28,613 nucleotides of DNA from assembly GCA_041746615.1 (NCBI GenBank), contig JBGTGS010000154.1, forward strand, positions 1-28,613, given 5' to 3'. This DNA comes from CAMAXB01 sp041746615. GTDB taxonomy: Bacteria > Verrucomicrobiota > Verrucomicrobiia > Opitutales > Opitutaceae. A program made the position numbers and the translations under genes. Under the pieces are notes generated by a model, which saw only the letters and a list, made by a program, of their open reading frames with translations, was not told the DNA's origin and did no database searches. Positions 1 through 9,546 of this stretch are shown in pieces (position 1 is the stretch's first letter; each line of letters opens with the position of its first letter).

Positions 1-226
1 GCCCTGGGCCCCTCCTGATTCAATAGTTCAAGTTCACTCTCCGGGCCACGTTGTGGCCCTCAACCAACGATAGATAACCCAAAATAACATCCTTCCTCCG
101 ACCTACCCGAAAGAAATGTGCGAAACTTGACGGACACTACCGGCGAGGAAGGTTTGGAATAAGAAAGAATAAATTTGGGAGGGGTTTAAGCGGAGGGGCG
201 AAGCTCCTTCTCTTGACCGGATTGAG
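1..226. other. Edge region without a recognisable gene
   Basis: I see no supportable gene here. A perfect 7-bp stem with a 3-nt loop lies at 43-59 (GGGCCAC, gtt, GTGGCCC), but no T-run follows it. The stretch from about 140 to 226 lies downstream of the decayed transposase tail and may belong to the same degraded element. The only open frame, on the minus strand, is a frame-shifted reading of that tail. Confidence 0.4.
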
Positions 227-455
227 TTACGCGGTCCGGGGCTGGTCCGTCGTGATGGGCAGGTCGCGGAGGCGGCCCATGTCCAGGTAGCGTTTGGCAC
301 CCAGGTCTTGCCGGCGATGTGACGGAAAGCCGGGTGCTGACCAACCGGAGCGCGGAGTTGTCGGTCGGTGAGCGCCCCGACCGCCCGGGTACGGCGTCAG
401 ATCTCGCGCCTAAAGGGTTCGAGCGGGTTGTTGGTGTAGCTAGGGGCGCCCGTGC
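227..455 (-). pseudogene. Decayed C-terminal fragment of an IS256 (mutator)-family transposase
   Basis: Read on the minus strand, 400-455 translates to YTNNPLEPFRREI, a stop, then RRTRAVGALTD. This matches the end of IS256-family transposases, whose conserved form is roughly TNPIERLNREIRRRTRVVG. The in-frame TGA lies inside the motif. Further down, after at least one frame change, 230-290 reads KRYLDMGRLRDLPITTDQ. That is the usual C-terminal KRYL-type ending, and it stops at TAA 227-229. The catalytic DDE part is absent, so this is a dead tail of about 75 codons with a nonsense mutation and a frameshift. The family call rests on recognised motifs, not a database search. Confidence 0.65.
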
Positions 456-537
456 TCGGAGGGGAAGGAAGTAGCTTGATTAAAAGACCAAGCTGAATGC
501 CGACGCGCGTCCTTCACTGCCGGAAATCCTTGGGTTT

Positions 538-1962
<1,425 letters not shown>

Positions 1963-2158
1963 TTGCGGAACCATCATGCCGGTTGAAGGTAAGGTCAAAC
2001 CCATGCGAAACCGTGGGCCGTTCATTCAACCCGTGGCTGCCCTGGGAAGTGGGGCAGTTTGGTTTTTTAAAGCAGCGTGCGCTTGCACGTCACGGCAGGA
2101 TCAAACCCGCAGTTCACGTTTCGGTAATCCCTGTCACGACCGCTGCCCTGACATCAGG

Positions 2159-4186
2159 TCACTTGTCTCTTGTCGTGATCTCCTGACGATCCAGAACGTC
2201 GCGGATACGCTTCAACAAGGTTTCGGATGTATACGGCTTGGGCAGAAAATCCTGCACACCGGCCCGCGAGGCCTTGGCGACATTTTCGCTGACGTTGAGC
2301 CCGCTGGCCGCGATGATCTTCACGCCCGGGTGGATGCGCATGAGAACCCGGATGAGTGCCTCACCATCCATGACGGGCATCATCATGTCGGTGATCACGA
2401 CGGCAACCTGCTGCCCTTGTTTCGCATAAAGTGCGACGGCCTCGGCTCCGTCGCTCGCGGTGATCACACGGTAACCGAAGGTTTCGAGGGTCTGCTGGGT
2501 GATGTCACGGATGGAGAATTCGTCGTCGACGATCAGGACAAGCTCATTGCATCCCCGGGGGAGTTCGCCCGGTCCCGTTTCCTGAAGAGGGACGGGGCTG
2601 AGAGCCGGCTCCGCCGGCAGATGGACCTTGAAGGTCGTGCCGTGGCCGACCTCGCTCTCAATGCCCAGAAACCCTCCGTGGCTTTTGACGATGGTATGCA
2701 CCGTGGCGAGTCCGATGCCGGTGCCCTTGCCGGGTTCCTTCGTGGTGTAAAATGGCTCGAAGATCCGCTCGCATACATCCGGGGGGATGCCCTCGCCGGT
2801 GTCGGTCACCTGCAGCAGCACATGAGGTCCTGCCTTGGCTTCCTGGCTGGTGCCGGCAAACTGCTCGTCAATCGTGATGTTGACCGCGGTCAGCGTGAGC
2901 AGGCCGCCGTGAGGCATGGCATCGCGTGCATTCACGGCGAGGTTGAGAAGCACCTGGTGGATCTGGGTGGGATCACCGGTGATGGTCCAGAGATCATCGG
3001 GCACATCCGCGACAATCCGAATGTTGTGGGGGAACGTACCGCTGATGATGCCTTCAAGATCATCGATCAACGGTCGCAGACGCACGGCGACCCGCTGGCC
3101 GTCGAGTCCCCGGGCGAAAGCCAGAACCTGACGCACGAGGTCGGCTCCGCGGCGGCTGCTGACCTGGATGATGTTGAGTATCTTGGTGCGCCGCGGGTCG
3201 ATGGACGGCTCCATCTTGAGCAGCTCGATCGACATCATGATGGGGGTGAGCACGTTGTTGAGATCGTGAGCAATGCCGCCGGCCAGGGTTCCGATGCTTT
3301 CCATGCGCTGGGCCCGCAGGTGTTGAACCTCCATCTTTTTCTGCTCGGTGAGGTCTCGCATTCCCCCCACCATCCGGATGCCCCGCCCGGAATCGTCCCG
3401 CAGGATGTAACCCCGGTCCTGTACGAAGGCATGGCTGCCGTCCTTCCGCTGAAAACGGTATTCCGCCCCCCAGGCTTTCGCCCCGCTGTCGATCGCGTGC
3501 TGCATACTCTCCACGACGCGGTCACGCTCGTCGGGATGAATACGGCCGGTCCACGACTCCACGCTGGGCTCGATCTCACCCGCCTCGAACCCGAAGGTGG
3601 TAAGGAAGCCGTCATTCCACCAAAGTGTGCCGGCGAGGAGGTTCCAGTCCCAGACCACGTCACTCACCGCCCGTGCGACAAACTTGAAGCGTTCCTCGCT
3701 TTCACGCAGCGCCGTCACCGCCCGCGCGCGGGCGGAGATGTCCCGGGCGATCACCTGCATTTCCTTGCGACCGAGCAGGTCGAACGCCACGGCATTCACC
3801 TCGACGTCGACCAGCGTGCCGTCAAGCCGGACGAATTTCATCTCGGCCGGGGGCAGGAGTTCATTGTCGAAGTGCCGTCGCTGGCGCTCGCTGACGAGCC
3901 GGTGATAGTCGGCATGGGCCACCGTTTCGGCGGGCCGGCCGAGCAGTTCGACCGGCCCGCTCGCCCCCATCAGGTGGCAGAAAGCCTGGTTGACGAGGGT
4001 GATTATCCCGTCGACATGAACGAAGTTCGCATCGGGGGAGAGCATGAGGAGTTTCCGGTAGCGCTCCTCGCTGAGACGGGGCGACTCGTTGGACGGCAAT
4101 TCGCCGAAGCCGGATCGCGAACCCGGCCGTCTCCCTTTTTCATTCGATTTGGGACGATCAGGTTCGGGAATCTTGGATTTGGGCAT
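2159..4186 (-). CDS. Hybrid sensor histidine kinase with two PAS domains and a receiver domain
   Basis: A 675-residue cytoplasmic hybrid kinase. No membrane segment or signal peptide is visible, so it probably senses an internal signal or redox state. Domain order: PAS at about 38-155, PAS/PAC at about 160-285, dimerisation/phosphoacceptor helix with H307 in GGIAHDLNN, ATPase with N-box NLAVNARDAMP (415-425), G1 DTGEGIP (462-468) and G2 GKGTGIGL (486-493), then a receiver domain from about 548 with phosphoacceptor D600 in VVITDMMMPVMDG and K in LPKPY. The IAHDLNN form is typical of NtrB-like and hybrid kinases. No separate response regulator or output gene is adjacent, so its target lies elsewhere. 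It lies on the same strand as the sulfatase downstream, with about 200 bp between them. Confidence 0.93.
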   Translation of the reverse strand: MPKSKIPEPDRPKSNEKGRRPGSRSGFGELPSNESPRLSEERYRKLLMLSPDANFVHVDGIITLVNQAFCHLMGASGPVELLGRPAETVAHADYHRLVSERQRRHFDNELLPPAEMKFVRLDGTLVDVEVNAVAFDLLGRKEMQVIARDISARARAVTALRESEERFKFVARAVSDVVWDWNLLAGTLWWNDGFLTTFGFEAGEIEPSVESWTGRIHPDERDRVVESMQHAIDSGAKAWGAEYRFQRKDGSHAFVQDRGYILRDDSGRGIRMVGGMRDLTEQKKMEVQHLRAQRMESIGTLAGGIAHDLNNVLTPIMMSIELLKMEPSIDPRRTKILNIIQVSSRRGADLVRQVLAFARGLDGQRVAVRLRPLIDDLEGIISGTFPHNIRIVADVPDDLWTITGDPTQIHQVLLNLAVNARDAMPHGGLLTLTAVNITIDEQFAGTSQEAKAGPHVLLQVTDTGEGIPPDVCERIFEPFYTTKEPGKGTGIGLATVHTIVKSHGGFLGIESEVGHGTTFKVHLPAEPALSPVPLQETGPGELPRGCNELVLIVDDEFSIRDITQQTLETFGYRVITASDGAEAVALYAKQGQQVAVVITDMMMPVMDGEALIRVLMRIHPGVKIIAASGLNVSENVAKASRAGVQDFLPKPYTSETLLKRIRDVLDRQEITTRDK

Positions 4187-4267
4187 GAGCAGCGGCAGGC
4201 GTAACGGCGCGCTGCTGCCACCATGCTGGCCGCGGATCTTGCGGAAGCGATGTTTATCGCATCCGGG

Positions 4268-5392
4268 TCAAGGCGCAGCGGCGGCGACGAACGTGCGATC
4301 CTTTTCGGTCTTGAGGCGCAGTTGGCCACAGGCGGCGTCGATGTCATGGCCCTTTTCGCGGCGAAGCGTCACGGAGATGCGGGCGTTGCGAAGGATGTCG
4401 GCGAAGCGCTCTTGGCGGGTGATGCTGGGGCGCTTCCACGGCAGGCCCTCGACGGTGTTGTAGGGGATGAGATTTACGTGGGCATGAAGATCCAGGGCGA
4501 TGTCGCGCAGCTTCTCCGCCTGGATCAGGGAGTCGTTGACCTCCTCGATGAGGATGAATTCCAGGGTGACCATGCGGCCGTGCTTGTCGGAGAACGCCTT
4601 GACCGCCGGCAGCAGCTTCGCGAGCGGCCAGGCCTTGTTGACCGGCATGATTTTTTCCCGGACCTCGTCGGTCGCACCGTGCAGGGAGATGGCGAGGCGG
4701 ATGCCGAGGGGTTCGTCGGCAAGTTTGAGGATCTTGGGGACGAGTCCGCTCGTGGAAAGGGTGATGCGGCGGGCACCGAAGCCGAGGCCCCAGTCGGCGT
4801 TGACGATGGTGAGGGCACGGATGATGGCGTCGTAGTTGGCGAGGGGTTCGCCCATGCCCATGACGACGATGTTGTCGAAAGAAGCGAGTTCCTGGCGGGC
4901 GCGCGGGGTGCGGGCGTCCTCGCGGTAGCAGACCTGGAGAAGCTGGGCGACGATCTCGCCGGCATTGAGGTCGCGTTTGAGTCCTTCGAGACCGGAGGCG
5001 CAGAACACGCAGCCCATGGCGCAGCCGACCTGCGTGGAGATGCAGATGGTCTTGCGGGAATGGTCGAGGCCGACGCCCTCCTGGGGGGCGCGGATGATGA
5101 CGGTTTCGATGAGGGAGTGGTCGCCGAGTTCGAGCAGGAGCTTGTCGGTGATGTCGTGGGACTGCCTGCCCAGCACGAGGGAGACGGGCATGAGTTCGAA
5201 CGTGGCATCGAGCCAGGCGCGGAGGGATTTGGAGAGGTTGGTCATCCCGTCCCAGGAGCGGGCGCGCTTTTTGTAGACCCAATCGAGAATCTGCTTCGCG
5301 CGGAAAGCCGGTTCACCCTGTTCCGCCAGCCGGGCGGTGAGCGAATCGAGGGTTTCCCCGGTGAGGGGCGGTTTGGCGGGCGTGAACTTCAT
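4268..5392 (-). CDS. rlmN: 23S rRNA (adenine2503-C2)/tRNA (adenine37-C2) methyltransferase RlmN
   Basis: A radical-SAM enzyme of 374 residues that methylates C2 of A2503 in 23S rRNA and of A37 in some tRNAs. The 4Fe-4S cluster motif CxxxCxxC is at C124, C128 and C131 (GCAMGCVFC). The SAM-binding motif MGMGEP is at 178-183. The two further conserved cysteines of the family are present: C117 in TICIST, and C355 in DAACGQL, which carries the methyl group in the double-displacement mechanism. Length is normal for the family. It is divergent from the permease gene at 5457, with 64 bp between the two starts. Confidence 0.96.
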   Translation of the reverse strand: MKFTPAKPPLTGETLDSLTARLAEQGEPAFRAKQILDWVYKKRARSWDGMTNLSKSLRAWLDATFELMPVSLVLGRQSHDITDKLLLELGDHSLIETVIIRAPQEGVGLDHSRKTICISTQVGCAMGCVFCASGLEGLKRDLNAGEIVAQLLQVCYREDARTPRARQELASFDNIVVMGMGEPLANYDAIIRALTIVNADWGLGFGARRITLSTSGLVPKILKLADEPLGIRLAISLHGATDEVREKIMPVNKAWPLAKLLPAVKAFSDKHGRMVTLEFILIEEVNDSLIQAEKLRDIALDLHAHVNLIPYNTVEGLPWKRPSITRQERFADILRNARISVTLRREKGHDIDAACGQLRLKTEKDRTFVAAAAP

Positions 5393-5456
5393 GATTGGCG
5401 CAAGGGGTAGTTGGCCACAAAAAGGCGCGGAAGGACACTAAAGAAAACAACCCTGC

Positions 5457-6581
5457 GTGAAGCTCCTGCATCGTCATATCCTCTGGAATGTCCTCGCCAC
5501 CTGCGCAGTGGCGGTGGGGCTGTTCGCGTTCGTGTTGATTCTGGGAAATGCGTTGAAGGATCTGTTGAGCCTGGCCCTGGCGGGGCAACTGGAGCCGGAG
5601 GCGGTGGTCAGGCTGCTGTTGCTGCTCGTCCCGTATGTGGCGGCCTACGCGCTGCCGATGGGAGTGCTCACCGGTGTGCTGCTGGTGTTGGGCCGCATGT
5701 CGGCGCAGCACGAGATCACCGCCATGCGTGCGGCGGGTCTCAGCCTGGGTTTCATAGCCCGGCCGATCCTGCTGCTGGGGGTGCTGGGAGTGCTCTTGTC
5801 GCTGAGCATCAATTTCTATTACATGCCGGTCGCCCGCGCGGCCTATCGCCAGACGCTGGTGGATTCCCTGCGCAAAGATCCGCTCAATCTGATCGTGCCC
5901 CGGACCTTTGTGCGGGATTTCCTCGATTCCAAGGTGATGATATGGGTCGGTGAAAAAGAGGGCACGGTGTTGCGTGATGTCTGGATCTGGCGGCTCGATG
6001 ACGCCAAGCGCGTACAGACCTTTGCGCGGGCCCAGTCGGGACGAGTGGATTACGATGAGGCGGAGAACAAATTCGTTCTGACGTTGAGCCGGGTTTCGGC
6101 GGAAACGCGCGACGATAAAGATCCGGAAAATTTCTCCGAGCCGCTGAACACGGCGGTGTTCGAGGAGGTGCCGATTGAACTGAAGCTCGACCAGCTCTTC
6201 GGCCGACCGTCGCCGCGCAAGCGACTCGGTGACATGACGCTGGGGCAACTGGTGGCTGAAAGGCAGCAGCTTGGTGGTGAAGGGCAGGAGAACGCACGGC
6301 TGCAAGTGTCAATCGCTATGCATGAAAAAGCATCCAGTGCCTTTGCGGTGCTGGCGTTCGCGGTACTGGGTATACCCCTGGGCATACGGGTGTCCCGTCA
6401 GGAGACCTCGGCGAACCTGGGGGTGGCGCTGGGTCTGGTCCTGGTTTATTATTTCCTGAACGTCATTGCCAGCTGGCTGGAGGGATACCCGGCGTTTCAT
6501 CCCGACCTGCTGCTCTGGCTGCCCACGGTGTTGTTCCTCGGCCTCGGAGCCTGGCTCTTTCGGAGGAGCGGAACCACGTAA
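5457..6581 (+). CDS. LptF/LptG family permease (YjgP/YjgQ), lipopolysaccharide export
   Basis: An integral membrane protein of 374 residues from a GTG start (MKLLHRHILWN). It matches the LptF/LptG family, the two related transmembrane subunits of the LptB2FG transporter that extracts LPS from the inner membrane. Visible features: an N-terminal membrane helix (about 10-32), a second helix with VPYVAAYALPMGVLTGVLLVLGRM, the family-typical EITAMRAAGLS coupling region next to it, a large periplasmic domain (about 130-270), and three C-terminal helices ending WLPTVLFLGLGAWLFRR. I cannot decide between LptF and LptG, and the partner subunit is not in the window. The 64 bp before it are A-rich with repeated AAGG/CAC words. 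Confidence 0.88.
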   Translation: MKLLHRHILWNVLATCAVAVGLFAFVLILGNALKDLLSLALAGQLEPEAVVRLLLLLVPYVAAYALPMGVLTGVLLVLGRMSAQHEITAMRAAGLSLGFIARPILLLGVLGVLLSLSINFYYMPVARAAYRQTLVDSLRKDPLNLIVPRTFVRDFLDSKVMIWVGEKEGTVLRDVWIWRLDDAKRVQTFARAQSGRVDYDEAENKFVLTLSRVSAETRDDKDPENFSEPLNTAVFEEVPIELKLDQLFGRPSPRKRLGDMTLGQLVAERQQLGGEGQENARLQVSIAMHEKASSAFAVLAFAVLGIPLGIRVSRQETSANLGVALGLVLVYYFLNVIASWLEGYPAFHPDLLLWLPTVLFLGLGAWLFRRSGTT

Positions 6582-6624
6582 CCTGCGGCTGCGGCCGCGG
6601 GTAAATCCCAAAATTTCAAAACGC

Positions 6625-6694
6625 CAAATCCCAAACAAACCTCCAAATCCCAAGGCTGCCCCTTTGGGATTTGGAGGTTGGAGTTTGGGATTTG
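6625..6694. repeat. Long hairpin repeat, probable bidirectional terminator between convergent genes
   Basis: The arms 6638-6653 and 6664-6679 form a perfect 16-bp stem around a 10-nt loop. The flanking arms 6625-6636 and 6683-6694 add a perfect 12-bp stem after a 1/3-nt internal loop. Each arm repeats the word CAAATCCCAAA. The element sits exactly between the 3' ends of the permease gene (6581) and leuA (6700), which suits a bidirectional terminator. Its repetitive composition also suggests a dispersed intergenic repeat. Function is inferred from position and pairing only. Confidence 0.6.
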
Positions 6695-6699
6695 CGGCG

Positions 6700-8361
6700 T
6701 TAGCCGCCGTTTGAGCGGTTGACTGCGCTGACAACGGCCTTGATGGAGGCGAGCTCGATGTTGGTGTCGACGCCGGCACCGAAGTAAGTGCGGCCGCTGG
6801 CCGCCTTGATCTGGATGTAGGAGGCGGCGAGGGTGTCGGCACCGGTGCCGATCGAGTGTTCGGAGTAGTTGAGCAGTTCGAATTTGGGCAGGCCGGCCTC
6901 ACCGAGGGCCCGGACGAACGCGTCGATCGGTCCGTTGCCCTTGGCGGTGTAAGTCCGGGAATTTCCGTTGATGGTAATGGCGGCTTCGCAGGTCACCCGG
7001 CTGTCGCGTTCGACGGTGCGGAAGTGGTCGATGCGAAGGGGCGTGGTCCGATCGAGGTATTCCCTGCGAAATACCTCATGGATCTCGGTGGGGGTGAGCT
7101 CGGTGCCCTTGGTGTCAGCAAGGTCGTTGATGATCGGGCCGATCTCCTTGTGCATCAGCTTGGGCAGCTGATAGCCGAACTCGTGTTCGAGCACGTAGGC
7201 CACGCCGCCCTTGCCGGATTGCGAGTTGATGCGGATGATGGCCTTGTAGTTGCGACCAATGTCGGCCGGATCGATGGGAATGTAGAGCACGTCCCAGGGC
7301 TGCCCGGGCTGCTGTTGGTCCCAGCTCTTCTTGATGGCGTCCTGATGGGATCCGCTGAAGGCCGTGAACACGAGTTCACCCGCGTAGGGATGACGGGGAT
7401 GCACCTCCATGCGCGTGCAGCGTTCATAAACCTCGCGGATGGTGTTGATGTCGCTGAAATCAAGGCGCGGGTCGATGCCCTGAGTTTGCAGGTTCAGGGC
7501 GACGACGGCGAGGTCGAGGTTGCCGGTGCGCTCACCGTTGCCAAAGAGGGTGCCTTCGACCCGGTCGGCACCGGCGAGCAGGGCCAGTTCAGTGGCGGCG
7601 ATGCCGGTGCCGCGGTCGTTGTGGGTGTGCAACGAGACCAAGGTGGCATTGCGGCGCGTGAGTTGGTTGCACATCCACTCGATCTGGTCGGCGTGGACGT
7701 TGGGTGTGGTGTACTCGACGGTGGCCGGCAGGTTGAGGATGATGGGGTTCCGGGGGGTGGGCTGACAGACGTCGGTGACGGCCTCGCAGATCTCCAAGGC
7801 GAAATCGAGCTCGGTGCTGGTGAAGCTCTCCGGCGAGTACTCCAGGCGCAGGTTCATGCCGGCGTCGACCAAGGGCTTGGCGTGACGCTTGAGCAGGCTG
7901 ACCGCATCAGTGGCAATCTGTTTGATGGCGGACCGGTCTGCGTTGAAGACGTACTTTCGCTGGGCGGGCGAAGTGGAGTTGTAGAGATGGAAGATGACGT
8001 TCTTCGCGCCGCGCAGTGCCTCGAGCGAGCGTGTGATCAAGTCCTCGCGACATTGGCAGAGGATCTGGATGGAGACGTCGTCGGGGATGCGGTTTTCCTC
8101 GATGAGCCGGCGGCAGAAATCGAATTCGGTCTGGGAGGCGGAAGGGAAGCCAACCTCGATTTCCTTGAAGCCTATTTTCAACAACAGGTCAAAGTACTCG
8201 AGTTTCTCAGCCACACTCATGGGTTGGGACAGGGCCTGGTTGCCATCCCGCAAGTCCACACTGCACCAGATGGGAGCCTCGGTGTGAACGCGATTGGGCC
8301 ATTTCCTATCCGACAGGGGGACGGGCGGGAAAGGCCGGTACTTGCTTATTTTTGAAGACAT
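6700..8361 (-). CDS. leuA: 2-isopropylmalate synthase (long LeuA type)
   Basis: This 553-residue enzyme condenses acetyl-CoA with 2-oxoisovalerate, the first committed step of leucine synthesis. The catalytic barrel is at about 28-330. It carries the signature SVDLRDGNQAL (34-44), with R38-D39, and the metal-binding H245-T-H247-N-D. The GNGERTGN motif is at 274-281. A subdomain linker and a C-terminal regulatory domain (about 440-553), which binds leucine for feedback inhibition in this family, follow. Length and the long N-terminal lead match the LeuA2 type found in Corynebacterium and yeast rather than the roughly 520-residue E. coli type. The ATG at 8359-8361 has no obvious ribosome binding site. 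The leader upstream may act as an attenuator, described separately. Confidence 0.95.
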   Translation of the reverse strand: MSSKISKYRPFPPVPLSDRKWPNRVHTEAPIWCSVDLRDGNQALSQPMSVAEKLEYFDLLLKIGFKEIEVGFPSASQTEFDFCRRLIEENRIPDDVSIQILCQCREDLITRSLEALRGAKNVIFHLYNSTSPAQRKYVFNADRSAIKQIATDAVSLLKRHAKPLVDAGMNLRLEYSPESFTSTELDFALEICEAVTDVCQPTPRNPIILNLPATVEYTTPNVHADQIEWMCNQLTRRNATLVSLHTHNDRGTGIAATELALLAGADRVEGTLFGNGERTGNLDLAVVALNLQTQGIDPRLDFSDINTIREVYERCTRMEVHPRHPYAGELVFTAFSGSHQDAIKKSWDQQQPGQPWDVLYIPIDPADIGRNYKAIIRINSQSGKGGVAYVLEHEFGYQLPKLMHKEIGPIINDLADTKGTELTPTEIHEVFRREYLDRTTPLRIDHFRTVERDSRVTCEAAITINGNSRTYTAKGNGPIDAFVRALGEAGLPKFELLNYSEHSIGTGADTLAASYIQIKAASGRTYFGAGVDTNIELASIKAVVSAVNRSNGG

Positions 8362-8441
8362 TGATGAATATAAATATAGGGTGCAATTGGAACGTGAAAC
8401 GCCTCCGGCCCAAGGTGGGCGGACGGACTTGCTGGTCAGGC

Positions 8442-8564
8442 GGACGCACGACCGGGCCCCACACGGGCTCCCTCGGGATCGTGCGTCTAAGTAAGTCGAA
8501 GCGCCTGGGAGTGGTTCCTCATGGCAAGGGGTTGTTATTAGCGTGTGGGAGGCGGTGAAGTCAA
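8442..8564 (-). promoter_or_regulatory. Candidate leuA promoter, leader peptide and hairpin (possible attenuator)
   Basis: On the minus strand a promoter-like pair appears: TTGACT (8559-8564), an 18-nt spacer, then TAATAA (8535-8540). Just downstream is an 11-codon frame at 8522-8487, MRNHSQALRLT, with two CTT leucine codons near its end. Its stop codon overlaps a hairpin with a perfect 9-bp stem (8443-8451 with 8479-8487) and an inner GCCC/GGGC stem (8456-8459 with 8465-8468). This order is what leucine attenuators look like. However, there are only two Leu codons, no strong T-run and no clear ribosome binding site, so the call is tentative. Confidence 0.3.
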
Positions 8565-8589
8565 GGCACCCTTATGGTGTAACCCCATC

Positions 8590-8616
8590 GGAACATCAAC
8601 GTCTTGCTCTTCGTGT
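8590..8616 (+). promoter_or_regulatory. Weak candidate ECF-type promoter before the sigma-factor operon
   Basis: GGAAC at 8590-8594 is the usual -35 element recognised by ECF sigma factors. Sixteen bases later comes TCGTG, a poor match to the CGTC-type -10. It lies about 25 bp before the start of the ECF sigma gene, where an autoregulated promoter would be expected. The short leader and imperfect -10 keep confidence low. Confidence 0.2.
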
Positions 8617-8638
8617 ATGACGCCATTTCCATCGCCCC

Positions 8639-9235
8639 ATGTCATCGGTTGACAACGAGACGTTCGACTTGGCGGGTTGCCTCGAACGTGTCCGGTTGCG
8701 CGACCAGCAGGCGGCACGGGAGCTCGTTGACCATCTCCACCCCATGGTCATGCGAATCGTTCGGGCCCGGCTTCCGCGACGTGTTGCCGAGGAGGATCTT
8801 GCACAGGAAATCTTCCTCAAGATGTTCACCCGGCTTGAGCAGTACCGAGGGAATGTCCCGTTTTCCCACTGGGTGTCACGGATCTCCGTCACGACCTGCA
8901 TTGATCATCTCCGCTCCCAGCAGCGCCGGCCCGAATTCCGCTGGGCCGATCTCTCGGACAAGGAGGCCGATCTTCTCGATGCCGTCCTCACCAATGAGAG
9001 TGATAAGGCCCCGGATGACGCCCTCGCGGCCCATGAACTCGTGCACAAGCTTCTGGATCAGCTCAAACCGGAGGACCGCATGGTCATCCAACTCCTCGAT
9101 CTCGAACAGAAAACCATCGCAGAAATCAGTGTCCTCACAGGCTGGAATACTTCGCTCATCAAAGTCCGTGCCTTTCGGGCGAGACGGAAATTGCAAAAAC
9201 TCTTTGCCGACTTAAGGAAAAAGGAACGCTCATGA
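8639..9235 (+). CDS. ECF-type RNA polymerase sigma factor (sigma-70 family)
   Basis: A 198-residue two-domain sigma factor. Region 2 spans about 25-95, with the core-binding segment RRVAEEDLAQEIFLKMF and the -10-recognising WVSRISVTTCIDHLR. A linker with acidic LSDKEADLLDAV follows. Region 4 is at about 130-190, with LKPEDRMVIQLLDLEQKTIAEI and a helix-turn-helix ending TSLIKVRAFRARRKLQ. The ATG at 8639 is supported by its alignment with the family. Its stop overlaps the next start in an ATGA junction, so the downstream gene is probably translationally coupled and likely to be its regulator. The inducing signal is unknown. Confidence 0.92.
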   Translation: MSSVDNETFDLAGCLERVRLRDQQAARELVDHLHPMVMRIVRARLPRRVAEEDLAQEIFLKMFTRLEQYRGNVPFSHWVSRISVTTCIDHLRSQQRRPEFRWADLSDKEADLLDAVLTNESDKAPDDALAAHELVHKLLDQLKPEDRMVIQLLDLEQKTIAEISVLTGWNTSLIKVRAFRARRKLQKLFADLRKKERS

Positions 9236-9546
9236 ATCCCTATCACCAAGCTTGGAAGCGTCTCACTGCCGCAGCCCGCGGCGTGCCGGCTGATCCCCGG
9301 GATCTATCAGCACCCCACGGTTTTGCGACCCGGGTGGTCGCGTTGGCGTTTGCCAGGACGGCGGAGCGCCCACTGGCGGTCTTCTTCGAGCGGATCTCCC
9401 TGCGAGCCCTGATCGTAGCCGCACTCATTGCCATCGCCAGCGTCGCGGCGAACATCACTCCGATCATGAACGCGATTGAGGAGGATGTCTTTGCCTTGCA
9501 GGATCCGGTGATTGAAATGCTGGCCCTGGGGCTGCCGTCACAATGA
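9232..9546 (+). CDS. Small single-pass membrane protein, probable partner of the ECF sigma factor
   Basis: A 104-residue protein of no family I recognise. An N-terminal cytoplasmic segment (about 1-55, rich in Ala and Arg) is followed by one membrane helix (about 57-78, LRALIVAALIAIASVAA) and a short acidic outer tail. It lies between, and overlaps by 4 bp on each side, the sigma gene and the CpxP-like gene. That is the usual place for a membrane anti-sigma factor. It has no cysteine, so it is not a zinc-binding (ZAS) anti-sigma factor. The anti-sigma role is an inference from context. Confidence 0.75.
   Translation: MNPYHQAWKRLTAAARGVPADPRDLSAPHGFATRVVALAFARTAERPLAVFFERISLRALIVAALIAIASVAANITPIMNAIEEDVFALQDPVIEMLALGLPSQ

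Noticed and set aside
112..142. Sequence resembling an insertion-sequence end
   Set aside because: It has the feel of an IS256-type inverted repeat, but the orientation relative to the transposase tail is wrong and no partner repeat is visible.
2037..2068. Hairpin CTGCCC/GGGCAG followed by a T-rich stretch on the plus strand
   Set aside because: It looks like a terminator, but no plus-strand gene lies upstream of it, so its meaning is unclear and chance is likely.
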